Of a stretch of 64,000 nucleotides of DNA, positions 33,994 through 42,790 are shown one piece after another. Under the pieces are notes generated by a model. That model did no database searches. It was not told where the DNA came from and saw only the letters and a list, made by a program, of their open reading frames with translations. The position numbers and the translations under genes were made by a program. The stretch is from Terrabacter sp. Root181 (GTDB lineage Bacteria > Actinomycetota > Actinomycetes > Actinomycetales > Dermatophilaceae): positions 248,133 to 312,132 of the forward strand of contig NZ_LMHU01000007.1 in assembly GCF_001428505.1 (NCBI RefSeq), written 5' to 3'. How positions within the stretch are numbered: the stretch's first letter is position 1; the number at the start of each line of letters is the position of its first letter.

Positions 33994-36404
33994 CGCTCCA
34001 CTCCTTCTGCCGTTGCCGCGGCCACGGGGGCCGAGGCGGTGTTGTCGGGGGCGGGCGACGGTGTGCCGTCACCATCGGCCACCTTGCGCACGGCGCACGC
34101 CGCCGTCTTGAAGATGGGCTGCTTCGACGCGGGGTCCCAGTCGGTCCGGGTCAGCTCGTTGGCCGCTCGCCCGTGGTCACCCGGGCGCCACCCCTCCCCC
34201 GTGTCCCAGTAGCCGTAGTGGAACGGGAGGAAGACCACCCCGGGGCGTATGCCGCTGACCCGCACGCGCGCCCGCACCTCCCCTCTCGCCGTGGTGACCT
34301 CGGCGAGGTCGCCCTCGGCCAGGCCATACGTCTGGGCATCGGTCACCGACACCTCCACCCAGACGTCGGGCGCCGCCGCCTGCAGCTCGGGCGCCCGGGC
34401 GGTCCGGGTGCGGGTGTGGAAGTGATAGACGGTCCGACCCGTGATGAGCTGGAGCGGGTGATCCTCGTCGGGTATCTCGTGTGGAGGCCGGTAGTCGGAC
34501 GACTTGATGACGGCCCGTCCGAAGGGATTGAGCGCGCGGTACTCCTGCTCCTCGACGGGCGCGCCGGTCTCGAGGTCGCGGCCGAAGGTCTCGCACTCCT
34601 CGGGTGACGCCCAGAAGGTGCCTCCGGCATACAGCCGCTCCGTGCCGTCGGGTGACTCGTCGGTGCAGGGCCACTGGATGCCGCTGCCACCACGGAGCTT
34701 GTCGTAGCTCAGGCCGCTGTAGTCGCACGGTCGACCACGGCTGCACTCACGCCAGGCGTCGAAGGCCTCTTCCGCGGTCGACCACTTCACGAGCGGCTGA
34801 CCGTCCTTGTCCTGCAAGCCCATCCGTGTCGCGAAGTCGACGAAGATGTCGAGGTCGGACCGTGCCTCCCCGGGTGGGTCGACCGCCTTCTCGGAGAGGT
34901 GCACGGTGCGATCGACGTTGGTGAACGCGCCGGTCTTCTCGCCCCAGGCGGCCGCAGGCAGCACGACGTCGGCGAGCTGCGCCGTCTCGGTGAGGAAGAT
35001 GTCCTGCACGACGAGGAAGAGCCGCTCCTGCGAGAGGATCGATCGCATCCGCGCCAGCTCGGGCATCGAGACGACGGGGTTGGTGCCCGAGACCCAGAGC
35101 ATCCGGATGGAGCCGTCCTCGACATAGCGCATGATCTGCATGGCGTGCGTGGGCGGGGTGGCGTGCGGGATCTGCTTCGGCTCGATGTTCCAGACCCGCG
35201 CGAGGTCCTCGACGTGGGAGCGGTTGCTCCAGTTGCGGAAGCCGGCCATGTCGCCGTCGGCACCGCACTCACGGGTGTTCTGCGCGCTCGGCTGGCCGTT
35301 CATCTGCAGGATCCCGCACCCGGGTCGGCCGATCATGCCGCGCAGCAGGTGGAGGTTGTTGACCTGCACTGCCGCCGCGGTCGCCTGGTGTGACTGGTAG
35401 AAGCCCTGCAGCACCGTCGAGAGCAGCGCCTCGGCCTCGCCGATGATCCGGGCTGCGCTGCGGATGTCCGCGGCCGGCACGTCGCAGATGGTGCTGACGA
35501 CCTCGGGCGTGTAGCGGGCGACCGTCTTCTCGAGGTCGGCGTAGCCGACGGTGTGGGCGGTGACCCAGGCCTCGTCGACGTGTCCGTTCGCGACGATCTC
35601 GTGCAGCAGGGCGTTCATGAGCGCGACGTTCGTGCCGGGACGAGGCGCGAGGTGCACGGTCGCGGCCCGGGCCACGGGGGTGGGCCGGGGATCGACGCAG
35701 ATGACCTCCGGTGGGTCGTCGCCGGCCAGCCGGTCGAGGATCCTCATCCACAGCACCGTCTGGGTCTCGGCGACGTTGTGGCCGAACAGGGCGATGACGT
35801 CGGCGTGGTCGACGTCCGTGTAGGAGCCGGGTTGCCCGTCGCTGCCGAACGACTCCTTGAGCGCCTCGGCCGCCGTGGCGGTGCAGAGGCGCGTGTTGCC
35901 GTCCACGTGGTTGGTCCGGATACCGCCGTGGGCGACGAGCGCCAGCGTGTAGTACTCCTCGAGGAAGAGCTGACCCGTCGTGTAGAAACCGACGGCACTG
36001 GGGCCCTGCTCCTCGAGCAGCGCTTGCGTCCGGCCCACCACGACGTCCATCGCCTCGTCCCACGAGCACTCGACGAGCCGGCCGTCGCGGCGCACCAGTG
36101 GACGCGTCAGCCGGTCGGGTGACTGGATCGCCTGCCAGCCGAAGAGGTCCTTGGGACCCAGCCGTCCCCGGTTGACGCGGTCGTCCGGGCGTCCCCTGAC
36201 GCCCACCATCCGACCGTCGCGGACGGCGACGTCGAAGGCGTCCCCGTTCGAGTGCAGGGTCGATGCCGTCTGCACCCACCGGTCGACCTCACCGGGGCTC
36301 AGGTCGGCGGCGAGGTGTGCATCGACCCTCACGGGCCAGTCACCACCGCGTGGGTACGGTGTGCGATCCCCCCAGACATCGGCGATGCGGTCTTCGGTCG
36401 GCAC
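33990..36404 (-). CDS. Molybdopterin oxidoreductase (nitrate reductase/formate dehydrogenase-like) lacking the 4Fe-4S cysteines
   Basis: Large cytoplasmic Mo-bisMGD enzyme of 804 residues. Domains in order: N-terminal domain, molybdopterin domain with VGFYTTGQLFLEEYYTLALV and LFGHNVAETQTVLWMRILDR, and a C-terminal MGD-binding domain with PLQLITGRTVYHFHTRTRTA. At the usual cluster site it reads WVQTASTLHSNGDAFDVAVR, without the CxxC-x3-C ligands, so the proximal cluster is absent. A Cys in RPGCGILQMNGQPSAQNTRE is not at the usual Mo-ligand spot. Substrate unknown. Translation is coupled to the next gene (ATGA at 33990). Confidence 0.88.
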   Translation of the reverse strand: MPTEDRIADVWGDRTPYPRGGDWPVRVDAHLAADLSPGEVDRWVQTASTLHSNGDAFDVAVRDGRMVGVRGRPDDRVNRGRLGPKDLFGWQAIQSPDRLTRPLVRRDGRLVECSWDEAMDVVVGRTQALLEEQGPSAVGFYTTGQLFLEEYYTLALVAHGGIRTNHVDGNTRLCTATAAEALKESFGSDGQPGSYTDVDHADVIALFGHNVAETQTVLWMRILDRLAGDDPPEVICVDPRPTPVARAATVHLAPRPGTNVALMNALLHEIVANGHVDEAWVTAHTVGYADLEKTVARYTPEVVSTICDVPAADIRSAARIIGEAEALLSTVLQGFYQSHQATAAAVQVNNLHLLRGMIGRPGCGILQMNGQPSAQNTRECGADGDMAGFRNWSNRSHVEDLARVWNIEPKQIPHATPPTHAMQIMRYVEDGSIRMLWVSGTNPVVSMPELARMRSILSQERLFLVVQDIFLTETAQLADVVLPAAAWGEKTGAFTNVDRTVHLSEKAVDPPGEARSDLDIFVDFATRMGLQDKDGQPLVKWSTAEEAFDAWRECSRGRPCDYSGLSYDKLRGGSGIQWPCTDESPDGTERLYAGGTFWASPEECETFGRDLETGAPVEEQEYRALNPFGRAVIKSSDYRPPHEIPDEDHPLQLITGRTVYHFHTRTRTARAPELQAAAPDVWVEVSVTDAQTYGLAEGDLAEVTTARGEVRARVRVSGIRPGVVFLPFHYGYWDTGEGWRPGDHGRAANELTRTDWDPASKQPIFKTAACAVRKVADGDGTPSPAPDNTASAPVAAATAEGVER

Positions 36405-36474
36405 AGGTGTCTCCTCGTCGGCAGGGCCGTCGGCGAGCGGCGCGGGTCAGGGCCAGAGGCCCTTCGGCCGTTGC

Positions 36475-36499
36475 TTACCCCGCGGGCCCTGGCTCAGTC
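36475..36499 (-). promoter_or_regulatory. Weak candidate promoter of the molybdopterin enzyme operon
   Basis: On the minus strand GACT (36499-36496), 15-base spacer, GGGTAA (36480-36475), roughly fitting the GNNT-N14-16-GGGTA pattern, 71 bases upstream of the gene start. Confidence 0.3.
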
Positions 36500-36534
36500 G
36501 GAGCGGCCGACGTGCCGCGCCGACCGTCGCACGG

Positions 36535-37185
36535 TCAGGAGGACAGGCGTTCCACGAGACCAGCCCAGAGGGCCGCGGCCAGGGCGGCCGGCCCCTCGAA
36601 GACCTCGGTCGCGCCGGCGTCCCGCAGCTCGGCCTCGCTGAAGCCCCCGGTCAGCACTCCCACCGACGGCATGCCCGCGGCCTGAGCCGCACGGGCGTCC
36701 CATGTGGCATCACCCACCATGACGCCGGCAGACCCACCGACGCGACTCAAGGCGACCTCGAGCAGGTCGGCGGCAGGCTTGCTCTCGTCGGCGTCGTCGG
36801 CCGTCGTCCACGCATCCGCGAGAGACTCACCGTCGAAGAGGCGCAGGAAGGTCTCGACGCGCTGGGGCTGCCCGGAGCTCGCCAGCACGAGGTGGTGTCC
36901 GCGCAGCTTGACCTCCTCGAGCAGCGTCCGAGCTCCGTCGAACGGCCTGACCTCCTCGATGAGCCGGTCGAACTCGCGAGTCCACTGGTCGCGCAGCGCC
37001 TCCCCGAGACGCTGCTCGGCGGCGTCCCCCGCCACGTGGGCGACGAGCTTGTCGCCTCCCATGCCGATCGCACGGTGGATCCGCCAGAGCGGCACGGTCA
37101 GGTCGTACTGCGCGAACGCTCGCGCCCACGCCACAGCGTGGTGGTAGTTGCTGTCGACCAGAGTGCCGTCCACGTCGAGGATCAC
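36535..37185 (-). CDS. HAD-family hydrolase (phosphoglycolate phosphatase-like)
   Basis: Phosphatase of 216 residues. HAD motif I MILDVDGTLVDSNYHHAVAW lies at the very start (nucleophile Asp4 and Asp6), motif II is LVLASSGQPQRVETFLRLF, motif III includes the Lys of ADESKPAADLL, and motif IV is VMVGDATWDARAAQAAG. The helical cap between motifs I and II (about residues 15-85) is of the phosphoglycolate type. The GTG start overlaps a tiny upstream frame (GTGA). Confidence 0.9.
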   Translation of the reverse strand: MILDVDGTLVDSNYHHAVAWARAFAQYDLTVPLWRIHRAIGMGGDKLVAHVAGDAAEQRLGEALRDQWTREFDRLIEEVRPFDGARTLLEEVKLRGHHLVLASSGQPQRVETFLRLFDGESLADAWTTADDADESKPAADLLEVALSRVGGSAGVMVGDATWDARAAQAAGMPSVGVLTGGFSEAELRDAGATEVFEGPAALAAALWAGLVERLSS

Positions 37186-37310
37186 GGTGTCAGCCCAGGG
37201 ACCGTCTGGCGGGCCTCCGCGGTCAGGCGCTGGAGGTCCTGGCGTAGGTCGACGTCGCCATAGCGCTCCAGCTCCATCAGCGCCTCGTCTGTCTCGGGTA
37301 TCGGTTCCAC
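37182..37310 (-). pseudogene. N-terminal stub of a GAF-ANTAR-type sensor
   Basis: GTG at 37310 opens VEPIPETDEALMELERYGD and ends after 42 residues. Its start matches the intact sensor at 51073 (MEPIPETRQALERLGQYGD) at 12 of 19 positions, then stops where that protein's GAF domain would begin. Its stop overlaps the HAD start by 4 bases, so it may still act as a coupling leader. Best read as a truncated paralogue. Confidence 0.6.
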
Positions 37311-37447
37311 CGTCTCTCCATCGGCGCGTCTCGGGTACGGGTCGCCTGGGTCAGGCGCGCCCAGCGGCAGGTAGCCCCTACCTCGACACGTGTGCCCCCG
37401 GGGCCGGGTTTCGAAACAGCACGGGCCGAGTCGCAATGGCGGTCGCA

Positions 37448-37472
37448 GGATGGATCGAGGCCCGGTGGGTAC
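37448..37472 (+). promoter_or_regulatory. Weak stress-type promoter candidate upstream of the GAF-ANTAR gene
   Basis: GGAT (37448-37451), 15-base spacer, GGGTAC (37467-37472), matching only the loose GNNT form; the start codon is 122 bases downstream. Confidence 0.3.
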
Positions 37473-37594
37473 GTGCACGTGGAGTCGGCACCAGCCGCTC
37501 GTGACCGACGCGACGGTGATTCGAACCGGAGTTGCCGCCCCTGACCCGTCTCGGCGCGCAGAGCGTGACCGCAGACTGACGGGAGCCTACCCGG

Positions 37595-38338
37595 ATGAAC
37601 GACACGACGACCACGAACCCGAACGTGCCCGGCTACCTCCGGGGGGTGGCCGAGGACTTCGACCGCCTCGGCCGTCAGCTTGCCCGGGCAAGCGCGAAGA
37701 ACGCGTTCGCGGCGGTGACGCGCATCGCCGTCGAGCGGGTGCCCAGCGCGAGATCCGCCAGCATCACGACGTTGAGCCACAACCGGTTCGCCACGGCGGC
37801 CTCCTCCGACGACGTGGCCCGCGAGGCGGACGCGATCCAGTACGAGCTGGGTTCGGGCCCATGCGTCGACGCCATCGTCGAGCACACGATCTACCAGCCC
37901 AAGGACCTCGCCACAGACGAGCGGTGGCCGGAGTACGGCAGGCGCGTGGCGGACGAGCTCGGCCTGCGGAGCATGTTGTCCTTCCGGATGAACCTCGAGG
38001 AGACGACCCTCATCGCAGGGCTCAACTTCTACGCCGACGAGCCGAACGCGTTCGACGAGCAGGATCTCGCCGAGGGCCTGCTGCTCACCACCCATGCCGC
38101 GCAGTCCGTCATGGTTGCCCATCTGCGCGAGCGCGTCGACAACCTCGAGCGGGCGCTGACCTCCAACCGCGACATCGGGACGGCCGTGGGCGTGCTCGTC
38201 GCGCAGCACAAGCTGACCCGCGACCAGGCGTTCGACCTGCTGCGCATCGCGAGCCAGAACACCAACCGGAAGCTGCACGACGTCGCTCTCGACGTCATCG
38301 ACACCGGCGCCCTCGACGTCACCCCCCACGGACGGTAG
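37595..38338 (+). CDS. GAF and ANTAR domain protein
   Basis: Sensor/antiterminator of 247 residues. GAF at about 25-170 with IQYELGSGPCVDAIVEHTIY, the typical binding loop; ANTAR at about 180-240 with LERALTSNRDIGTAVGVLVA and TRDQAFDLLRIASQNTNRKL, the RNA-binding helices. Second complete member in this window after the one at 11664. Target mRNA leaders are not evident nearby. Confidence 0.92.
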   Translation: MNDTTTTNPNVPGYLRGVAEDFDRLGRQLARASAKNAFAAVTRIAVERVPSARSASITTLSHNRFATAASSDDVAREADAIQYELGSGPCVDAIVEHTIYQPKDLATDERWPEYGRRVADELGLRSMLSFRMNLEETTLIAGLNFYADEPNAFDEQDLAEGLLLTTHAAQSVMVAHLRERVDNLERALTSNRDIGTAVGVLVAQHKLTRDQAFDLLRIASQNTNRKLHDVALDVIDTGALDVTPHGR

Positions 38339-38457
38339 GAGGACGTCCCTGCGGGCCATCCGGCATACGACAGCCCTTCTCCTGGACCACGTCAGGGTCA
38401 ACCGGTCGGGCGCACGGCCTCGGTGGAGCTCAAGTCCCGCTCGACGCGGTCGATCTC

Positions 38458-39312
38458 TCACGGAATGGCACGCGGCACGTCGCGGGCCAGGAAGCCGGGG
38501 CGGTCCTCGCGCAGCCGCGCGCCCGCATGGGCGTGCAGCCACGACGTCCACACGGCGGCCTGCGCCGGCGACGCACCCTTGGCCATGAGGCCGGCAGCAC
38601 ATCCGGCCTTCACGTCACCCGAACCGGCCGTCGCCAGGTCCGAGGGGCCCGAGTCGCACGACCACGCCTCACCCTCGGGCGAGACGATGTAGGAGACCTC
38701 TCCCCCGCTCAGGACGACCGCGCCGGTCCGGTCGGCGACCGTGCCCGTCGCGCGGAGCTGCGCGCGCGTGACCTCCTCCTCAGACCGCTCGAGGAGGGCG
38801 GCCACCTCGGTGACATTGGGGGTGAGCAGCACCCGCCCGTCCAGATGTCGCACTCCGTCACGGTGACCCGTCAGGTAGGCGGTGCCCAGAGCGTCCAGCA
38901 CGAGGCCTGCGTCAAGATGCGGAACGATTTGCGCTGCAAAGAGGCTCGCATCGCGGGGCTTGCCCAGACCGGGCCCGAGGACGACGACGTCGGCGCCCGC
39001 TGCCAGCTCGAGCACGCGGTCGGCACCGGCCACTGCCAGCTCACCGTCGTGCAGGACGGGAAGACCCTCGACGAAGGCCTCGGGCAGCGCGACGGCCAGG
39101 GCCGCGGCGGTGTCGGCGGCCGTGGCCACCTGCACCTTGCCGGCGCCCACCCGTAGTGCAGCCTCCGCGACGAGCAGGACCGCGCCCGGTGTCTGGCGTG
39201 CCCCGCCGACGACCAGGACGGTGCCGTGGTCGGACTTGTCCCCATCCGGATCGGGCAGAGGCCACCCACGCAGCAGCTCACGGTCCACGCGTACGGGACG
39301 CTCGACGGCCAC
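38458..39312 (-). CDS. nnrD: ADP-dependent NAD(P)H-hydrate dehydratase
   Basis: Ribokinase-like enzyme of 284 residues that repairs hydrated NAD(P)H. Motifs: GTVLVVGGARQTPGAVLLVA near the start, LAAGADVVVLGPGLGK, LTPNVTEVAALL, and the catalytic region DLATAGSGDVKAGCAAGLMA (catalytic Asp of the GSGDVL-type motif). The epimerase half of the two-domain form is absent here. It begins 1 base after the phosphatase stop, so the two are co-transcribed. Confidence 0.9.
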   Translation of the reverse strand: MAVERPVRVDRELLRGWPLPDPDGDKSDHGTVLVVGGARQTPGAVLLVAEAALRVGAGKVQVATAADTAAALAVALPEAFVEGLPVLHDGELAVAGADRVLELAAGADVVVLGPGLGKPRDASLFAAQIVPHLDAGLVLDALGTAYLTGHRDGVRHLDGRVLLTPNVTEVAALLERSEEEVTRAQLRATGTVADRTGAVVLSGGEVSYIVSPEGEAWSCDSGPSDLATAGSGDVKAGCAAGLMAKGASPAQAAVWTSWLHAHAGARLREDRPGFLARDVPRAIP

Positions 39313-39313
39313 G

Positions 39314-40096
39314 TCACCCCCTCCTCTCGTGCACCTCGAGGGCGGGCGGCTCCTCGGCAGCCTCCTCGTGCGTCTCCTCGACGGCGGCCCCCTCGAGGTG
39401 GCGGGTGTCGGCGAAGGACTCGAGCTCGAGCTGTCCGTCCGAGCCTCGCCGGTAGCGCGTCACGGAGCAGTTGCCGAGAGGTTGGGTCCGGTCCACGTCG
39501 AGGAGCGTCGTCTCGTCGAGCCCTTCCAGGGCGAGGCGAAAGCTCATGATGACCGCCTGGTGGGTGAAGATCCAGACCCGACGACCTGCGTGGGCCTGAG
39601 CCAGGTCGAGCAGGACATGACGCACTCGCAGGGCGACGTCGGTCCAGCTCTCACCACCCGGCGGCCGGTAGTAGAACTTGCCGAGCCGCGTCCTCCTGTC
39701 GGCCTCCTCGGGGTAGCTCTCGCGGATCCCCACCCCGGTGAGGCCGTCGAAGACCCCGAGGTCACGCTCGCGCAGACGCTCGTCCCACACCGGCGCCATG
39801 CCGACGGCCTCGGCGACGATGCGCGCCGTGCTCGCCGCCCTCAGGTACGGCGAGCTCATCACGACGTCCGGTCGCGGCCTCTCCGCCTTCGCGACGTGCC
39901 GAGCCAGTACCGTGGCCTGTCGCTCACCGCGCTCGGACAGGGGCGTGTCCGGGTCCCGGGTGCCGAGCTCCAGGCGGCCGGCACCGGCACGCCGCGCCTG
40001 CGCGTCGGCGAGGTTGCCCACGCTCTCGCCGTGACGCACCAGGACGAGCGACTCGACCTGGGCGGACGTCGTCCGAGCGCTGACGTCCGTCAGCAC
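39314..40096 (-). CDS. Histidine-phosphatase (phosphoglycerate mutase-like) family protein
   Basis: Protein of 260 residues. The phosphohistidine motif LVLVRHGESVGN lies near residues 17-28 (RHG), the second catalytic region around SSPYLRAASTARIVAEA, the acidic RERDLGVFDGL and the later HQAVIMSF. Substrate unknown. Starts upstream of nnrD on the same strand. The upstream promoter at 40170 is an exact stress-type match. Confidence 0.88.
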   Translation of the reverse strand: MLTDVSARTTSAQVESLVLVRHGESVGNLADAQARRAGAGRLELGTRDPDTPLSERGERQATVLARHVAKAERPRPDVVMSSPYLRAASTARIVAEAVGMAPVWDERLRERDLGVFDGLTGVGIRESYPEEADRRTRLGKFYYRPPGGESWTDVALRVRHVLLDLAQAHAGRRVWIFTHQAVIMSFRLALEGLDETTLLDVDRTQPLGNCSVTRYRRGSDGQLELESFADTRHLEGAAVEETHEEAAEEPPALEVHERRG

Positions 40097-40405
40097 CGGG
40101 ACCGGCTTCCCGCGCGGCGGGGTGTCGCCCGGCAGGTGCTGTGTCGCTCAGGTCTCTGCATGCCCGACAGGTACCCGCGGTCGCCGGCGCAAAACACCCG
40201 CCTCGGCCGCAACCGCCTTGTTGAACGTTGGACAGATCGCTTCCGTGGCGGCGACCCGGTGGGAGTTTCGGAGGTGCGGTGCCGGCCTTGAAGACACAGG
40301 GCCGGCGCCGCCGCGGTCGTGTCGGCCCGGGACGCGTTCGTCGCGGCCATCGAGAGGACGGCCACAGACGGACGGCGACAGACGGACGGCGACAGACGGA
40401 CGGCG
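40097..40405. other. Gap without a protein gene (promoter and tandem repeats)
   Basis: About 309 bases between the histidine phosphatase and the next minus-strand gene. It holds the stress-type promoter at 40170-40194 and a 14-bp tandem repeat at its right end. No frame with good codon use was found. Confidence 0.6.
40170..40194 (-). promoter_or_regulatory. Sigma-B/F-type promoter of the phosphatase-nnrD operon
   Basis: On the minus strand GTTT (40194-40191), 15-base spacer, GGGTAC (40175-40170), an exact match to GTTT-N15-GGGTAY. The start codon is 73 bases downstream. Confidence 0.6.
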
Positions 40406-40406
40406 T
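40365..40406. repeat. 14-bp tandem repeat, three copies
   Basis: Units CAGACGGACGGCGA, CAGACGGACGGCGA and CAGACGGACGGCGT follow directly and run into the stop codon of the 40406 gene. Confidence 0.8.
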
Positions 40407-40789
40407 CAGTGCCGTAGTGCCGCGGCGAGCGCCTCCGGGTCGGCGACCGTCACCGTCGCGGCCGGGTGACGAAGCAGGCCCGTGGGCTCGATCGCACGGA
40501 CCTTCTCGACGAACGAGATGCACAGCCCCCGCCGCGAGTTCGTCGCGAACGTGACGCCACGGTCGGCGAGCGACAGGTGGGCCGGACCCGCCGTCCGCAC
40601 GAGGGAGTACCCCGTCGTGACCTGCGTGCCCGCGACGTTGGCGAGGGGCGTCCTGAGTCGCCAGGGGCCGAACCGGACGAGCAGCTCGTCGTCGGTGACG
40701 ACGACCCGCGCCGTGGCCGGTCTGATCCCGAAGACCATGCCCGGTAGGCGGTAGCGGCCTTCGAAGGCGAAGTCGAACTCGCGCGTCAC
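40406..40789 (-). CDS. Hypothetical protein (127 aa)
   Basis: Small soluble beta-rich protein: FDFAFEGRYRLPGMVFGIRP at the start, DDELLVRFGPWRLRTPLANV in the middle, RRGLCISFVEKVRAIEP near the end. Its GTG start overlaps the upstream membrane-protein stop (GTGA at 40786). This is a conserved actinobacterial type without known function; the compact shape would suit a PH-like domain, which is a guess. Confidence 0.7.
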   Translation of the reverse strand: MTREFDFAFEGRYRLPGMVFGIRPATARVVVTDDELLVRFGPWRLRTPLANVAGTQVTTGYSLVRTAGPAHLSLADRGVTFATNSRRGLCISFVEKVRAIEPTGLLRHPAATVTVADPEALAAALRH

Positions 40790-41328
40790 GCCCGTTCCCC
40801 CGGGCGGGACGGGTTGTCGAGCAGGCCGGGGACGCCGCGCTGCTGCTCACCCAGGTAGGCGTCGAGCACGAGGAGACCGGCGGTGGTCACGGGTGTGGCC
40901 CATCGCAGCCAGGCCATCCGCTGCCCGAGGGTTCGCGCCGCTTGCCGTGACGCCGCATCCGACTCCGCGCGCTCGAGCGCATCGCTGAGCTCCGCGTCGG
41001 AGCGGTACGCCTCGGCGCTCACCGCGAGCGCGGCACCCGTCAGTGCCGTCTTGAGGACGACGGCGACCGCGGTCGGGCGGTGCGCGACGACGCGACGCCT
41101 GTTGTCGACGACGACGGCGACCCCGCTCAGCAGGTGAAGGCCGATGGCCAGCCCCTGGGCCGGACCCCACCGCCGCCGTGCTGCTTCGGCCATCGCGAGC
41201 CCCCCACGTGCCTCGTCGTCCTCCCGCGAGACCTCGTCGAGCGCCACCGCGCTGGCCAGTGAGCCGCCGAACCACGCCGCGTTGGTGAGCACGTGCGTCG
41301 AGCGGACAAGAGTGCTGTATGCCGTCAT
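40786..41328 (-). CDS. Membrane protein (180 aa), four helices
   Basis: ATG at 41328 gives MTAYSTLVRSTHVLTNAAWF, an unusual start running straight into the first helix (GGSLASAVALDEV), then GPAQGLAIGLHLLSGVAVVV, TAVAVVLKTALTGAALAVSA and TPVTTAGLLVLDAYLGEQQR. Predicted integral membrane protein with a polar loop rich in Asp/Glu/Arg. Downstream gene is coupled. No family named. Confidence 0.7.
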   Translation of the reverse strand: MTAYSTLVRSTHVLTNAAWFGGSLASAVALDEVSREDDEARGGLAMAEAARRRWGPAQGLAIGLHLLSGVAVVVDNRRRVVAHRPTAVAVVLKTALTGAALAVSAEAYRSDAELSDALERAESDAASRQAARTLGQRMAWLRWATPVTTAGLLVLDAYLGEQQRGVPGLLDNPSRPGERA

Positions 41329-41541
41329 GCGGAGTCCTTGGTCCGGTGCCGCCGTGCCGGCGACGCGTTGCGGGGTGGGACTCTGCCGTACCCGCTTCGC
41401 GCCGCGGGAGACCCGAGCGGTGCGGCAATTCGCGACGTGCTCGCCATGCGCGTCTCCAGCCGGGACGTCTCGCTGCCTCGGTGGGTGGACCTTTGACATG
41501 ATGGCGAGCGTGAGTGGACCGTGGCAGCGACGCGTTGAGCT

Positions 41542-42789
41542 GTGATGCTGCCACCGGGTGATGCCGATGGGGACCAGACAACCGAGACCCGTGCCCTCCT
41601 GGCAGAGCTCGGCACGGCCATGATCGCGACCGGGCAGCCGGTCCAGGAGATCGAGGAGGAGCTGGCGGAGGTCGGCTCCCGGCTGGGTTTCCCGGACGTC
41701 CAGACCGCAGTCGGCCCCACAGGACTGCTCGTCACCCTGAAGGCGGGAGACCCCGCCACGTATCGTTCGGCTCCCGCTGGCCTGCGCCTCCACCAGTCCG
41801 CGAGCGTCCGCCTCATCCGCCATCAGCTGGTCCACGGCGGCCTGGCGACCGGCGCCGCCCGGGAGCAGCTCGCGGCGGTCGCTCGGCGTCCAGTCGGACA
41901 GCCGTTGTGGCTGGTCGCGCTGGCGTGGCCCGTGCTGGCCGTCGGCATCTCGCTGATCCTGCAACCGGGTTGGGCCAACATCGTTGCGGCCGCGGCGGGG
42001 TCGGTCCTCGTCTTTGCGCTCGTCCAGCTGGCCGAGCGGTACGAGGTCGTCAGGGCGCTGCTCCCCACCCTTGCCGCGTTCGTGGTGTCGCTGGCCATCT
42101 TCGGCGCCGCTGACGCCGGACTGCTCGAGGGTCCGTTGCGCACGGTCCTGCCCCCGCTGGCGGTCCTTCTCCCCGGAGCGCTCGTCGTCAACGGCTTGTC
42201 GGAGCTCGCCGCCGGGCACATGCAGGCGGGCTCGGCCCGGCTGACCTACGGGCTGGCCCAGCTCGGGTTGTTCGCGCTGGGACTGCTCATGGCCACCGCC
42301 CTGCTGCGCGTGCCCGCCTCCACCCTGGTCAACCTCCGGGTGGACGAGATCGGCTGGGCCGGCGCTGCCGTGGGTCTGGTGCTCATCGGATCGAGCATCT
42401 GCCTGATGGAGGGCGTTCCCCTCCGCATGCAGGGGTGGGTCCTGCTGGTGCTCAGTCTCGCCTTCGGCGCCCAGCTCGTCGGGCAGGAGGTGGGCTCGAT
42501 CGGGCTCGGTGGCTTCCTGGGGGCCATCGCGGCCAGCCTCGGAGCGAGCGTGGTCGAGCTGCGACGCCCACAGCTGCCCCGCCTCGTGCTCTTCCTCCCG
42601 GCATTCTGGCTGCTCGTGCCCGGGAGCCTGGGCCTGGTCGGTGTGACCGAGCTCGCGGCGGGTCGCGAGTCGGCCACCGACGTCGCCCTCGGGCTGCTGG
42701 GCGTTGCCATCGCGATCTCGCTCGGCCTGCTGGTGGGCTCCTCCGTGGGCCGGGCCCTGCGTGGGCGTCGCGCCGCGCCCGCCGCATAG
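41542..42789 (+). CDS. Threonine/serine exporter family protein (ThrE-like)
   Basis: Membrane exporter of 415 residues. N-terminal soluble part (LAELGTAMIATGQPVQEIEE) and about ten helices matching the ThrE fold, which carries both halves in one chain: VLAVGISLILQPGWANIVAA and later LGLVGVTELAAGRESATDVA. GTG 41542 or ATG 41545 are both possible starts. Exports threonine/serine or similar small molecules in actinobacteria; the substrate here is not certain. Confidence 0.88.
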   Translation: MMLPPGDADGDQTTETRALLAELGTAMIATGQPVQEIEEELAEVGSRLGFPDVQTAVGPTGLLVTLKAGDPATYRSAPAGLRLHQSASVRLIRHQLVHGGLATGAAREQLAAVARRPVGQPLWLVALAWPVLAVGISLILQPGWANIVAAAAGSVLVFALVQLAERYEVVRALLPTLAAFVVSLAIFGAADAGLLEGPLRTVLPPLAVLLPGALVVNGLSELAAGHMQAGSARLTYGLAQLGLFALGLLMATALLRVPASTLVNLRVDEIGWAGAAVGLVLIGSSICLMEGVPLRMQGWVLLVLSLAFGAQLVGQEVGSIGLGGFLGAIAASLGASVVELRRPQLPRLVLFLPAFWLLVPGSLGLVGVTELAAGRESATDVALGLLGVAIAISLGLLVGSSVGRALRGRRAAPAA

Positions 42790-42790
42790 A

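Noticed and set aside
37404-37414. GTTTCGAAAC palindrome as an operator
   Set aside because: Short, single copy and not at a plausible promoter spacing from either neighbouring gene.
37514-37530. GATTCGAACCGGAG looks like a tRNA T-arm on the minus strand
   Set aside because: No matching T-stem, anticodon arm, acceptor stem or CCA in place; the 70 bases around it do not fold as a cloverleaf.
40365-40406. Possible CRISPR-like repeats
   Set aside because: 14-bp units follow each other with no spacers and no cas genes are present; simple slippage repeat.
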